A stretch of 64,000 bases of DNA from JAMXLO01 sp963819855 (GCA_963819855.1 CAWFYC010000037.1:186001-250000), one strand, 5' to 3'. Shown: positions 15,601 through 24,805, counted from the first letter of the stretch. Notes: a model not told the origin generated them from the letters alone. Numbers and translations are program-made.

Positions 15601-17541
15601 ATGTTGATTGACGACAGGTTGAAGGCGGGCGGAAACTGGGGAGAAACGCGCCAGGGGGAATCCGAAGTGCTCGACGCAGTGCAGATGCCAGGTCGCCACC
15701 AGGTCCACATCGACCGCTCGCGTGATGTGCTGCTGACCGACTTCGGCCGAGCGACGCTATCCGACCGCTACCTGATGCCGGGCGAGGAGTTCCAGGACCT
15801 GTTCGCCCGCGTCGCCTCGTACTACGGCGACGATGCCGGGCACGCGCAGCGCATCTACGACTACATGTCGAAGCTGTGGTTCATGCCGGCGACGCCGGTG
15901 CTGTCGAACGGCGGCACCCAGCGCGGCCTGCCGATCTCCTGCTTCCTGAACGAGGCCTCGGACAGCCTGGAAGGCATCGTCGGACTGTGGAACGAGAACG
16001 TGTGGCTGGCCTCGAAGGGCGGCGGCATCGGCTCCTACTGGGGCAATCTGCGCTCGATCGGTGAGAAGGTGGGCGCGGTCGGCAAGACCTCGGGCGTGAT
16101 CCCGTTCATCCGGGTGATGGACAGCCTGACCTTGGCGATCAGCCAGGGCTCGCTGCGGCGCGGCTCGGCGGCGGTGTACCTCCCGGTGTGGCATCCCGAG
16201 ATCGAGGAGTTCGTCGAGATCCGCCGTCCCACCGGCGGCGACCCCAACCGCAAGGCGCTGAACCTGCATCACGGCATCCTGGTGTCAGACGCGTTCATGC
16301 GCGCGGTGGAAGCAGACGAGCAATGGGCGCTGCTGTCGCCGAAGGACGAGACGCCGGTGCGGTCGATCTCGGCCCGCGCGCTGTGGGTCCGCATCCTGAC
16401 CGCTCGGATCGAGACCGGCGAGCCGTACCTGATCTTCTCCGACCACGTGAACCGCGCCCGGCCGGAGCATCACAAGCTGGCGGGACTCGAGGTACGGACC
16501 TCCAACCTGTGTTCCGAGATCACGCTGCCGACCGGACGCGACCAGCACGGCATGGAGCGCACCGCGGTGTGCTGTCTGTGCTCGCTGAACCTGGAGAACT
16601 GGTTCGAGTGGCAGGACCATCCGACGTTCATCGAGGACATCATGCGGTTCCTCGACAACGTGCTGCAGGACTTCATCGACCGCGCTCCGCCGGGGATGGA
16701 GAAGGCGCGCTATTCCGCGATGCGCGAGCGGTCCGTGGGGCTGGGGGTGATGGGGTTCCACTCGTTCCTGCAGTCACAGAACGTGCCGTGGGAGAGCGTG
16801 ATCGCCAAGGTGTGGAACAAGCGGATGTTCCGCCACATCCGCGAGCAGGCGGACCTGGCGTCGCGGGTGCTGGCTGAGGAGCGCGGGCCGTGCCCGGATG
16901 CGGCGGAATACGGCGTGCTGGAGCGGTTCTCGCACAAGATGTCGATCGCGCCGACCGCGTCGATTTCGATCATCGCGGGGAATTCGTCGCCGGGGATCGA
17001 GCCGATCGCGGCCAACGTGTTCCTGCAGAAGACACTGTCGGGCAGCTTTTCGGTGCGCAACCGGCATCTCCAGATGCTGCTGGCGGCGAAGGGGATGGAT
17101 ACCGACGAGGTGTGGTCGTCGATCACGCTGCGCGCGGGAAGCGTGCAGCACCTGGACTTCCTGACCGAGCAGGAGAAGGCGGTGTACAAGACCGCGTTCG
17201 AACTGGATCAGCGCTGGATCGTCGAGCACGCGGCGGATCGCGCGCCGTTCATCTGTCAGAGCCAGTCAGTGAACGTGTTTCTCCCCGCGAATGTGCACAA
17301 GCGGGATCTGCACCAGATCCATTTCATGGCGTGGAAGCGGGGGGTGAAGTCGCTCTATTACTGCCGGAGCCTGTCGATCCAGCGGGCCGACAATGTGAGC
17401 GAGGCGGCGGTGCGGCCGGCGGAGTTTACCGGGGTGATGGGCGTGCCCCTGCCGGTGAACGATGGGCAGATGCCGTTGCCGCTGGTGGCGGCCGTGGGGG
17501 CAAATGCGACGGATTACGAGGAGTGTCTGGCTTGTCAGTAA
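15601..17541 (+). CDS. nrdA: Class I ribonucleoside-diphosphate reductase, large subunit
   Basis: The 646-residue protein reduces ribonucleotides to deoxyribonucleotides. It has the SCFLNEASDSLEG cysteine loop, the N-x-C-x-E active site (SNLCSEITLPTG), CCLCSLNLENW, the finger-loop region (TASISIIAGNSSPGIEP), the two radical-transfer tyrosines (SLYYCRS), and a C-terminal C-x-x-C (ECLACQ) for thioredoxin-linked re-reduction. No ATP-cone precedes the catalytic part, so the classical N-terminal allosteric activity site is absent. GGAAGG lies 11 bases before the ATG at 15601. No nrdB is adjacent; a toxin-antitoxin pair follows. Confidence 0.92.
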   Translation: MLIDDRLKAGGNWGETRQGESEVLDAVQMPGRHQVHIDRSRDVLLTDFGRATLSDRYLMPGEEFQDLFARVASYYGDDAGHAQRIYDYMSKLWFMPATPVLSNGGTQRGLPISCFLNEASDSLEGIVGLWNENVWLASKGGGIGSYWGNLRSIGEKVGAVGKTSGVIPFIRVMDSLTLAISQGSLRRGSAAVYLPVWHPEIEEFVEIRRPTGGDPNRKALNLHHGILVSDAFMRAVEADEQWALLSPKDETPVRSISARALWVRILTARIETGEPYLIFSDHVNRARPEHHKLAGLEVRTSNLCSEITLPTGRDQHGMERTAVCCLCSLNLENWFEWQDHPTFIEDIMRFLDNVLQDFIDRAPPGMEKARYSAMRERSVGLGVMGFHSFLQSQNVPWESVIAKVWNKRMFRHIREQADLASRVLAEERGPCPDAAEYGVLERFSHKMSIAPTASISIIAGNSSPGIEPIAANVFLQKTLSGSFSVRNRHLQMLLAAKGMDTDEVWSSITLRAGSVQHLDFLTEQEKAVYKTAFELDQRWIVEHAADRAPFICQSQSVNVFLPANVHKRDLHQIHFMAWKRGVKSLYYCRSLSIQRADNVSEAAVRPAEFTGVMGVPLPVNDGQMPLPLVAAVGANATDYEECLACQ

Positions 17542-17738
17542 TATCTGGCGACAACGTAAGCCAAATCTTGAATCTTGATTTCGTTGGTGCCCTTCGTGTG
17601 AAACTCCAACGGGCTCGAGATAACGTCGTCGCAGCCGGTCAGGATGACTGCGACCGGGCGCAATTTCTGGCGTTGCGGATCCGGGCCTACTCGGTATGGC
17701 AAGACCTGGAGATTGCACTGAAAGGGCAGCGAGCGTAA
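17532..17738 (+). CDS. Possible small hypothetical protein after nrdA
   Basis: One frame overlapping the nrdA stop is open from a TTG at 17532 to TAA 17736-17738. Its central part (DFVGALRVKLQRARDNVVAAG...FLALRIRAYSVWQDLEIAL) has a helical, protein-like composition. There is no clear ribosome binding site or ATG. It could be a real small protein, a remnant, or chance. Confidence 0.25.
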   Translation: MSVISGDNVSQILNLDFVGALRVKLQRARDNVVAAGQDDCDRAQFLALRIRAYSVWQDLEIALKGQRA

Positions 17739-17835
17739 GGCGGTACGGCAGAGCGCATTGCGCCACAAGTGATATCAATTTGCGTTCGCCCTCCAGTCGT
17801 GGCAGGCAGGCTCGCGATCTGATAGTTTGCGCGCC

Positions 17836-18069
17836 ATGGACCAGACCATTGTCGACCGCCCCCTGATCGAAGCGTTCAGCCGAGGCGAACTCGATCGTCG
17901 CGAGATAGCTGCTCGCTTGGGTCGAACGGTGTCCGTGGCCGACCTGATCTTGGCATTGCGCACCGCGCGCCTGCCCATGCCGCGCTATCCCTCTTCATTG
18001 ACGCCAGAAGACCAGGACTGGCTATCGTGCTGGCTTGGTCAGTCGCCAGACCGTGGCGATGCCGCCTGA
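17836..18069 (+). CDS. Small helix-turn-helix antitoxin-like protein
   Basis: The 77-residue protein contains EIAARLGRTVSVADLILALRTARLPMPRYP, a helix-turn-helix-like segment found in small antitoxins (UPF0175-like) paired with PIN-type toxins. It overlaps the next gene by 11 bp. The ATG at 17836 was chosen because the only in-frame codon further up is a TTG at 17827. No palindrome was found upstream, unlike the other toxin-antitoxin loci here. Confidence 0.6.
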   Translation: MDQTIVDRPLIEAFSRGELDRREIAARLGRTVSVADLILALRTARLPMPRYPSSLTPEDQDWLSCWLGQSPDRGDAA

Positions 18070-18685
18070 GCGCATCACGGCGAAGCTGCTCATTGTCGAT
18101 GCGGGCCCGCTGATCACCCTTGCGGCTGCGGCGAGCCTCGATTACCTGCTCTACGCGAACGGCGCCGTGATCATCCCCGACGCGGTCTTTTTCGAGGCTA
18201 CGCGCGACGCCTTGCGTCTCGGCGCCGACGTCATCGTCGAGTGGGTGAATGCCAATCTCGATCGTGTGCATATCGCGCCGACCAACGCCTTTGCCGCCTT
18301 CACGCGCGATTACGAGGCAGGCGAGCAAGGGCGACGGCTCGATCTCGGCGAGCAAGCGGCGATCGAATACGCACGGCATCACATCCACCTGGAGATGAAC
18401 GAACGCGCGGTTCTGCTCAGCGAGGATCGGAAGGTCAGCGGCCTGCGTCTGGCTCGAGAGGAAGCATCGCGCGCCATCATAATCACGATGCGCGACTTCC
18501 TGCTCACTTTGGAACAGATCGGCCGGATCAACTCGGCCGACGCTGTCTATGATGCCGCCGCCGAAGCAGGCCGCACACCTTCGCGGCGAGTATTGCTCGA
18601 TCAGCATGAACCGATGCTGCGGGATGCCGTCGCACGGTTGCTGGGCAGAGCCGAACCGGGCGGGGACGACGAGCCACGAGCCTGA
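18059..18685 (+). CDS. PIN domain-like toxin
   Basis: The 208-residue protein has the PIN fold opening LLIVDAGPLITLAAAASLDYLL with the first acidic residue, VIIPDAVFFEATRD with the second, a DLGEQAAIEYA segment, and LLSEDRKVSGL with a third acidic site. PIN toxins are metal-dependent RNases. It is longer than most VapC proteins (about 130-140 residues), with an extra C-terminal region of 60 or so residues. The preceding small gene overlaps it and is the likely antitoxin. Confidence 0.65.
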   Translation: MPPERITAKLLIVDAGPLITLAAAASLDYLLYANGAVIIPDAVFFEATRDALRLGADVIVEWVNANLDRVHIAPTNAFAAFTRDYEAGEQGRRLDLGEQAAIEYARHHIHLEMNERAVLLSEDRKVSGLRLAREEASRAIIITMRDFLLTLEQIGRINSADAVYDAAAEAGRTPSRRVLLDQHEPMLRDAVARLLGRAEPGGDDEPRA

Positions 18686-18873
18686 CAACGGTATATTCGG
18701 CTTACAGTGCTTTCGAAGTCCCGTCGGCTGTACCTCCGCATGTACTTCGGAGCACGTTCATCAACGCCCAGATGAGCGGCTGGCGCTACAAATATCCAGT
18801 GAGGGGGTGCGCGACGCGCTCCCCATCCGACCCGCGAGGCGGTGCTCACCGGGCCGATACGTAATTGCCGCCC

Positions 18874-20175
18874 TTACGTCCGCAAATTCTCCCGCATCGT
18901 GGCGCCGGTATATTCGGTGCGCAGCAGCCCGCGCCGTTGCAATTCCGGTGTCAGCATGCGGGCGAACTCCTCCCACATCAACGGCGAGATCGTCGGCGTC
19001 AGCACGAACCCGTCGCACGCCTCGGACTTGAACATGTCCTGCATATAGTCGGCAATCATCACCGGCGTGCCGACCATCATATTGCGCGGCCGGCGGATCG
19101 CCTCGGCGAAGCTGATGCCCTCCGCCCGCATGGTCTGGCGCATGCGGTCTTCCAGTCCCCCGTGACCTTGATTCCCCTTGTTGCGGCTCAGCTCATCCTC
19201 GTCCTTCGTCGTGCTGAGATCGGCGCCGAGCATCGCCGAATTGGTCGCCAGCACCATTTCCAGCGGCACCAGCGACGTCAGATAGTCAGCCTTCTCCCGC
19301 GCGATCGACTCGGTCTCGCCGAGCACAATCGTTGTCGATGTGCAGAGCGCGCAATCGCCCGGCGCGCGGCCGAACCGCTGCATACGCCCCTTGATGTCCG
19401 CATAGAACTCGACCGCGTCCGGCTTGCTGCCTGACGAGTTGAAGATCGCCTCGGCCCAGCGAGCGGCAAAGTCGCGGCCGCGCGGCGACGAACCGGCCTG
19501 CATCAGCACCGGGCGCCCCTGCGGCGAGCGTGGGATCGTTAGCGGGCCGCGCGTGCGCACATAGCGGCCCTCGTAGTCGGCATAGCGTACCTTCTCCGGG
19601 TCGATGAACAATCCGCTTTCCTTGTCCATCACCAGCGCATCGTCCTGCCAGCAATCCCACAGCGCGCAGCAGGCCTCGACCACCTCGTCGGCGCGGTCAT
19701 AACGCACCTCCTTCGCGGGCAGTTCGCCGATGCCGAAATTGCGCGCCTCGAAGTCCATGGTAGAGGTCACGACGTTCCAGCAGGCGCGGCCGTGCGACAG
19801 GTGGTCGAGCGAGGCCAGCGTGCGCGCCAGATGATAGGGATTGAAAAACGTCGTGGACAACGTTGCCCCGAGCCCCAGATGCTGCGTCGCCCGCGCCATC
19901 ACGGGCAGCACCATCATCGGGTCGAGATACGAAAGCTGGCCGCCGTGGCGCAGGTAGGTATCGAAGCTACCCTTATAGACGTCGGGCAGTCCCAACGTAT
20001 CGGCAAAGAAACACCCATCGAACCGCGCCGCCTCGAGCACCCGAGCCAGGTGCTCGTAGCGTTCCGGCCTGAAGATGTCGTCCAGATCGGCCGCCGGGTG
20101 GCGCCACGCCCCCGCGAGCTGCGCGGTCGGTCCGGTCTTGACGTATGCCAAGAGGTGCATCTTGCGGTCGCGCAT
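18874..20175 (-). CDS. NtaA/DmoA-type FMN-dependent monooxygenase (LLM)
   Basis: The 433-residue protein belongs to the larger LLM flavin monooxygenases that use FMNH2 from a partner reductase. Segments typical of the group are MHLLAYVKTGPTAQLAGAWRHP, FDGCFFADTLG, GLGATLSTTFFNPYHLARTLASLDHLS, and VTSTMDFEARNFG. Relatives attack nitrilotriacetate, dimethylsulfide or dibenzothiophene sulfone. The start may be Met6 (20160). No flavin reductase is adjacent, and it stands alone with about 190 bp of gene-free DNA after its stop. Confidence 0.88.
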   Translation of the reverse strand: MRDRKMHLLAYVKTGPTAQLAGAWRHPAADLDDIFRPERYEHLARVLEAARFDGCFFADTLGLPDVYKGSFDTYLRHGGQLSYLDPMMVLPVMARATQHLGLGATLSTTFFNPYHLARTLASLDHLSHGRACWNVVTSTMDFEARNFGIGELPAKEVRYDRADEVVEACCALWDCWQDDALVMDKESGLFIDPEKVRYADYEGRYVRTRGPLTIPRSPQGRPVLMQAGSSPRGRDFAARWAEAIFNSSGSKPDAVEFYADIKGRMQRFGRAPGDCALCTSTTIVLGETESIAREKADYLTSLVPLEMVLATNSAMLGADLSTTKDEDELSRNKGNQGHGGLEDRMRQTMRAEGISFAEAIRRPRNMMVGTPVMIADYMQDMFKSEACDGFVLTPTISPLMWEEFARMLTPELQRRGLLRTEYTGATMRENLRT

Positions 20176-20356
20176 CGCTCATTCCTCTTCGGGGACAGCC
20201 GATATTGTCAGTGGGCGAAATCCCTTCATCCGGACCGAAAGCGCATTCCAGCAACGCAGCAGACGGAGCGCTAAAGGTTTTTTAGGCAGTGGGTGCCACA
20301 CTGTTGTCAGGCCGCAAATACTGCGGCGATGGTGCCCTTCACAATACGGAGTCGTC

Positions 20357-20677
20357 ATGCCATCGACTGTCGGCCCCGCGGTTGCGGCCGCCAGCGGCGC
20401 GGCCGCGACTATCGGCCAGGCCACCAGCGCTTCGCGAGCGCAGCAGCTGGCTGCGCTCAATCAGATGCTCAACAAGTACCAAATAGGCCAGTCACGCGGC
20501 GAGAGTGCGGCCATGCTTTCCAACCTGGGCAAGCAGATCCTGGCCACCGCAAAAACGCTCGGCCAGCATGTGACGCTGCCGAAGACACCAGTGGTCGCGG
20601 CACCCGCGAGCAGCGAGGCGGAACGCACTGCCCAGGCTGTCGCAAAGCCGAGAAGCACGCTCAATACCACCGCGTGA
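20357..20677 (+). CDS. Hypothetical alanine-rich protein
   Basis: The 106-residue protein starts MPSTVGPAVAAASGAAATIG and contains QQLAALNQMLNKYQIGQSRGESAAMLSNLGKQILATAKTLGQHVTLPKTP. It is rich in Ala, Gln and Leu, probably helical, with no signal peptide, transmembrane segment or cysteine. A GGAG lies 6 bases before the ATG at 20357. It reads as a real gene by composition, but I do not recognise a family. Confidence 0.55.
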   Translation: MPSTVGPAVAAASGAAATIGQATSASRAQQLAALNQMLNKYQIGQSRGESAAMLSNLGKQILATAKTLGQHVTLPKTPVVAAPASSEAERTAQAVAKPRSTLNTTA

Positions 20678-20760
20678 GCGCCATCTTCGACGGGTAATGC
20701 TCCGGCGTGCCTGCCGCCGCAGCGGCGCAAACGCCGCACACGTGCGGCATATCGCCTCGA

Positions 20761-21711
20761 TCAGGCTTCGCCCGGCGTCACCTGCACCTCGAGCACTTCC
20801 GTCCGTCGCAGCAGCGTCAGCGGCAGTGCGCGACCCGCGCGCTCCTCGGTCAGCGAGCGGTGCAGATCGTCCACCCCCGCGATCGGTTCGCCGTCGAACG
20901 CCACCACCACGTCGCCGCGCTGTACCTCGGCCAACGCCACCGGGCCGCCGGCCACCACGTCCAGCACCAGCACACCGCTCGCCTGTGCCAGATGATGGAA
21001 TCGCTGCACCCGGGTGCCGATCGGCACCGTCTGCCCCGACAACCCGAGCCGCGACCGCCTTACCCGCCCGTCGCGCATCAGCCGCGTCGCCACCCACACC
21101 GCGGTATCGATGCCGATCGCGAAGCAGATGCCCTGCGCCGGCGCGATCGTCGCGGTGTTGATGCCGACCACCCGCCCCGCCCCGCTCACCAGCGGGCCGC
21201 CGGAATTGCCGGGGTTCAGCGGCGCGTCGGTCTGGATCACGCTGTCGATCATGCGTCCCGAGGGTGTGCGCAGCGTGCGGCCGAGCGCCGACACGATGCC
21301 GGCGGTGACGGTGCACTGGAAGCCGAGAGGATTGCCGATCGCCGCCACCAGTTGCCCGACCCGCAGTGTCGCGGAACGGCCCAACTCGGCATGCGGCAGG
21401 CCGTTGCCCGACAGGCGCAGCACCGCGGTGTCGGTGGCGGCGTCCTCGCCCACCGGGGCGGCGTCCATCGCCTGGCCGTCGGTGAACGAGGCGCGCAACC
21501 GCGCGGCACCGGCGACCACGTGCGCATTGGTCAGCACATAGCCGTCGGGGGTGAAGATCACGCCCGACCCCTGCCCTTTCGGCTTGCCGTCGGCACCGAA
21601 CGCGATCACGTGCACGACGGCAGGGCCGACGCAATCGAATGCGTTGGCGATCTGTGCGGAATAGGGGTCGAGTTCGTCGGGCGCCAGGGCGCCGGTCGCG
21701 TCGAATGGCAT
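20761..21711 (-). CDS. S1C (HtrA-like) trypsin-fold serine protease with PDZ domain
   Basis: The 316-residue protein has an intact triad: H64 in LTNAHVV, D94 in TDTAVLRL and S170 in NPGNSGGPL. A PDZ domain occupies about residues 215-310 (GVLVLDVVAGGPVALAEVQRGD). There is no signal peptide, so it is probably cytoplasmic, unlike DegP. The start at 21711 has GAGGA 7 bases upstream. It is divergent from a paralogue that lacks all three catalytic residues. Confidence 0.88.
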   Translation of the reverse strand: MPFDATGALAPDELDPYSAQIANAFDCVGPAVVHVIAFGADGKPKGQGSGVIFTPDGYVLTNAHVVAGAARLRASFTDGQAMDAAPVGEDAATDTAVLRLSGNGLPHAELGRSATLRVGQLVAAIGNPLGFQCTVTAGIVSALGRTLRTPSGRMIDSVIQTDAPLNPGNSGGPLVSGAGRVVGINTATIAPAQGICFAIGIDTAVWVATRLMRDGRVRRSRLGLSGQTVPIGTRVQRFHHLAQASGVLVLDVVAGGPVALAEVQRGDVVVAFDGEPIAGVDDLHRSLTEERAGRALPLTLLRRTEVLEVQVTPGEA

Positions 21712-21860
21712 GCTATTGTCCTCAAAGCCACCCAGATAGGAGGCGAACGGTCCCGCACCAGCCCGGCCATGCGGCCGGGCTTCACACCGGTCATCCGGCC
21801 GATGCCACGGCTGCGCTGCCTCGTGCAGTCTGCCGGCACCGGCACAGGAGTTTGGCATTG

Positions 21861-22754
21861 ATGAGTACCGACCCACTTGAGCAGTTTTCCGAAGCGCTGG
21901 CCGATCGCATCGCCACCGCATCGCGCTTCGTCGTCACCGTCCGCACCGGGCGCCGCGATTGCAGCGGCATCCTGTGGCGCGACAATGTAGTGGTGACCTC
22001 GGAGCAGTTATTGCCCGAAGGCCCGATGTTCCCGGTGGTGCAGAACGGCACCGAGACCCAGGCAACTCTGGCCGGCTGCGACCCCGGCACCAACGTCGCC
22101 GTCCTGCGCCTGGCGCAGACGCGGGGCACCGCTTTGCCGGCGATCGCCCCCTCCCCTCGCCCCGGCTCGCTGGCGCTGATCGTCGGCGCCGATCCGCGCG
22201 GCGCGGCCACCGGCCGCCTCGGCATGGTCCACGCCACCGGCCCCGAATGGCACAGTCAGGCCGGCGGCCGCATCGAGGCGCTGCTGCGGCTCGACACCCG
22301 TCTCGGTGCCGACGAGGGCGGAGCAGTGCTGACCGTTGGCGGCCGGTTGATCGGCATGTCCACCTCCGGCCCGCGCCGGCGTGCACTGGTGATCCCGGCG
22401 GCGACGATCGAGCGCGTACTCGACCCGCTGCTCACCAACGGCCGCGTCGCACGCGGCTGGCTCGGCATCGGGCTGCAGCACGTGCTGGTGCCGGAGCGCT
22501 TCCGCGACGCCGCCGGCCGCGACGCGGGCATGATGGTGGTCGGCCTCGCCTCCGGTGCGCCGGCAGAGCAGGCCGGCGTGCTGCCCGGCGACATCATCCT
22601 GGAGGTGGACGGCCGTCGCACCGGCCGCACCCGCGGCCTGGCCGCAGCGCTGGCGGCGGAACGCATCGGCCAGCCCGCCACGCTGAAACTGTTGCGCGCC
22701 GGCGAGGTGCACCTGGTGACGGTGACGATCGGCGTCCGCCCCGCCAAGGCATGA
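21861..22754 (+). CDS. Catalytically dead HtrA-like protein (pseudoprotease) with PDZ
   Basis: The 297-residue protein follows the same fold order as its divergent neighbour, but the triad positions read Q49 (TSEQLL against TNAHVV), N78 (TNVAVLRL against TDTAVLRL) and E152 (ADEGGAVL against GNSGGPL). It still has the domain framework and a PDZ domain (GLASGAPAEQAGVLPGDIILEVDGRR, about 225-290). It may act as a binding or regulatory subunit. AGGAG lies upstream of the ATG at 21861. The LuxR-type regulator follows after 58 bp. Confidence 0.8.
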   Translation: MSTDPLEQFSEALADRIATASRFVVTVRTGRRDCSGILWRDNVVVTSEQLLPEGPMFPVVQNGTETQATLAGCDPGTNVAVLRLAQTRGTALPAIAPSPRPGSLALIVGADPRGAATGRLGMVHATGPEWHSQAGGRIEALLRLDTRLGADEGGAVLTVGGRLIGMSTSGPRRRALVIPAATIERVLDPLLTNGRVARGWLGIGLQHVLVPERFRDAAGRDAGMMVVGLASGAPAEQAGVLPGDIILEVDGRRTGRTRGLAAALAAERIGQPATLKLLRAGEVHLVTVTIGVRPAKA

Positions 22755-22812
22755 TGGCCGGATCGGGTCCGGCCATGACGGCAGAGGGTCGGGCATTCGC
22801 CCGAAACCATGC

Positions 22813-23355
22813 ATGAGCCAGGGCCTCCGCATCCTGCTGCGCGCTGACGACCCGGTGCGACGGCAGGGCCTTGCCGCCATGCTGAAGGCCACCGGTCATG
22901 CCCTGGTGGCGGAGACGCCCGACGTCGTGCTGTGCGACCCGGCGCGGGACGCCGAACTACCCGGCGAAGCGGAGGCGCCGGTGGTTGCACTGACGGACCG
23001 GCCGTTGCACGGCGAACAGCCAGCCGGCGTATTGCCGCGCACGGTCTCCGCGGAGCAACTCGACGCCGCATTGCGCGCAGTTGCCGCCGGGCTGCTGGTG
23101 CGAGCGCCGGGCGGCATTCCGGCCGACGGATTTCGTGCCGCCGGTGAGGACACGTTGCCGCTGCTGACCCCGCGTGAGGCGGAGATCCTCACCCTGGTCG
23201 GCGAGGGCATGAGCAACAAGGCGGTCGCGCGTACCCTCGGCATTTCGGTGCACACGGTGAAGTTCCACCTCGAGGCGCTGTTCGCCAAGCTGGAGGCGAC
23301 CAGCCGCGCCGAGGCGGTCGCAAAGGGGCTGCGCGGCGGGGTGATCGAGCTGTGA
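22813..23355 (+). CDS. LuxR/NarL-type response regulator
   Basis: The 180-residue protein has a compact receiver-like N-terminal part (ILLRADDPVRRQGLAAMLKATGH, then DVVLCDP with a possible phospho-acceptor Asp42) and a C-terminal GerE helix-turn-helix (LTPREAEILTLVGEGMSNKAVARTLGISVHTVKFHLEALFAKLEA). The receiver is shorter than the usual 120 residues. No histidine kinase is adjacent. It likely shares a transcript with the pseudoprotease gene. Its stop abuts the convergent hom stop with no gap. Confidence 0.85.
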   Translation: MSQGLRILLRADDPVRRQGLAAMLKATGHALVAETPDVVLCDPARDAELPGEAEAPVVALTDRPLHGEQPAGVLPRTVSAEQLDAALRAVAAGLLVRAPGGIPADGFRAAGEDTLPLLTPREAEILTLVGEGMSNKAVARTLGISVHTVKFHLEALFAKLEATSRAEAVAKGLRGGVIEL

Positions 23356-24648
23356 CTATTCCGGCTCGATGCGGATCAGCGTCGGCGCCTCCAGCACCGC
23401 ATTCAGCGCGGCGATCCGCGTCAGCGCCTCGCGCATGGCACTTTCCTGGGTCTCGTGCGTCACAAGCACCACCGGCACCGCCTCACCAGGCGACCGCCCG
23501 CGCTGCAACATCGACTCCAGCGATACCCCGAGATCGCGCAGCACCGCGGTGACGTCGGCGATGACACCGGGCCGATCCACTACCATCAGACGCAGGTAAT
23601 ACGCGCCGACATGGGCGCTCATCGGCACCGACGGCGCGTTCGACAGCTCCGCCGCGGCCGCGCCCCACACCGGGGTGACACGGTTGCGCGCGAGGTCGAT
23701 CAGGTCGGCGACCACGGCGGACGCGGTCGGTCCGGCGCCGGCGCCGCGGCCTTCCAGCATGACACGGCCGACGAAGTCGCCCTCCGCCACCACCGCGTTG
23801 AAAACGCCGTCCACGCGGGCGATCGGCGCGGATTGCGGCACCATGCAAGGATGCACGCGCGCCTCGATCCCGCCGTCGGTCTGCCGTGCGATGCCGAGCA
23901 GCTTGATGCGGTAGCCCAGCTCTCCGGCGAACGCGATGTCGAGCGCTGAGACGTTGCGGATGCCCTCGACATGCACGGCATCGAACGCGACCGGCCGGCC
24001 AAACGCGAGTGCGGCCAGGATCGCCAGCTTGTGCGCGGCATCGATGCCGTCGATGTCGAACGATGGATCGGTCTCGGCGTAGCCCAGCTTCTGCGCATCG
24101 GCGAGCACCTCGGCGAACTCGCGGCCGCGTTCGCGCATCTGGGTCAGGATGTAGTTGCAGGTGCCGTTCAGGATGCCGGCGATACGCAGGATGCGGTTGG
24201 CGGCGAGGCCCTCGCGCAGCGCCTTGATCACCGGGATGCCACCGGCCACCGCCGCCTCGAACGCCAGCGGCACGCCGCGCTCCTCGGCCGCGGCGGCGAG
24301 CGACGCGCCGTGCACCGCGAGCATCGCCTTGTTGGCGGTGACCACCGGCTTGCCGGCGGCAAGCGCCGCCTGGACCAGGGCACGCGCGGGGCCATCCGAG
24401 CCGCCGATGAGTTCTACCACCACGTCCACCGCCGGGTCGGCGGCTAGCGCCACCGGGTCCTCGTACCAGCGCAGGCCGGACAGCGACACACCGCGATCGC
24501 GGGTGCGGTCGCGCGCGGACACGGCGGTGACCGCGATCGGCCGTCCGGCGCGGGCGGTGATGACGTCAGCGTTGTCGCGCAGCAGCTTCAACACACCACC
24601 ACCGACCGTGCCGAGTCCGGCAACCGCGACGGAGAGGGGATGGGTCAT
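23356..24648 (-). CDS. hom: Homoserine dehydrogenase
   Basis: The protein of about 430 residues reduces aspartate semialdehyde to homoserine for Thr/Met synthesis. It has the Rossmann motif VAGLGTVGGGV, TANKAMLA, the GILNGTCNYILTQM signature, DPSFDIDGIDAAHKLAILA, and a C-terminal ACT domain (YLRLMVVDRPGVIADVTAVL). The ATG at 24648 (MTHPLSV) is favoured; two further ATGs lie just upstream. In related alphaproteobacteria an aminotransferase gene usually precedes it directly. Here a toxin-antitoxin block intervenes. Confidence 0.95.
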   Translation of the reverse strand: MTHPLSVAVAGLGTVGGGVLKLLRDNADVITARAGRPIAVTAVSARDRTRDRGVSLSGLRWYEDPVALAADPAVDVVVELIGGSDGPARALVQAALAAGKPVVTANKAMLAVHGASLAAAAEERGVPLAFEAAVAGGIPVIKALREGLAANRILRIAGILNGTCNYILTQMRERGREFAEVLADAQKLGYAETDPSFDIDGIDAAHKLAILAALAFGRPVAFDAVHVEGIRNVSALDIAFAGELGYRIKLLGIARQTDGGIEARVHPCMVPQSAPIARVDGVFNAVVAEGDFVGRVMLEGRGAGAGPTASAVVADLIDLARNRVTPVWGAAAAELSNAPSVPMSAHVGAYYLRLMVVDRPGVIADVTAVLRDLGVSLESMLQRGRSPGEAVPVVLVTHETQESAMREALTRIAALNAVLEAPTLIRIEPE

Positions 24649-24780
24649 GGGCATAAGCCGCGGCACGGCGGCGCTGGGAAGATGGGCATGGTGACGGCAT
24701 TCCGTAGTGTGGTGGTGCGGGCTGCATAGCAGACTCGACCGGCCAATCCAGCATCACCGCGGATGCCCGCTTGAACCAGA

Positions 24781-24795
24781 TACCCTTATAGGGTA
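24781..24795. promoter_or_regulatory. Palindrome upstream of mqsRA (candidate MqsA operator)
   Basis: TACCCT-TAT-AGGGTA is a palindrome with perfect 6-bp arms, 10 bp before the mqsR start. It resembles the AACCT(N)AGGTT sites bound by MqsA in E. coli. TAAATT just after could be a -10 element. The role is inferred. Confidence 0.5.
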
Positions 24796-24805
24796 AATTA
24801 TCGTT

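Noticed and set aside
17550..17562. GACAACGTAAGCC shared with 24980-24992 in the mqsR relic
   Set aside because: The identity stops outside these 13 bases and the reading frames and contexts differ, so it is probably chance.
17836..18069. Reading the small gene as a subunit of ribonucleotide reductase
   Set aside because: It is far too short for NrdB, lacks the E/D-x-x-H iron ligands, and overlaps a PIN-type gene as an antitoxin would.
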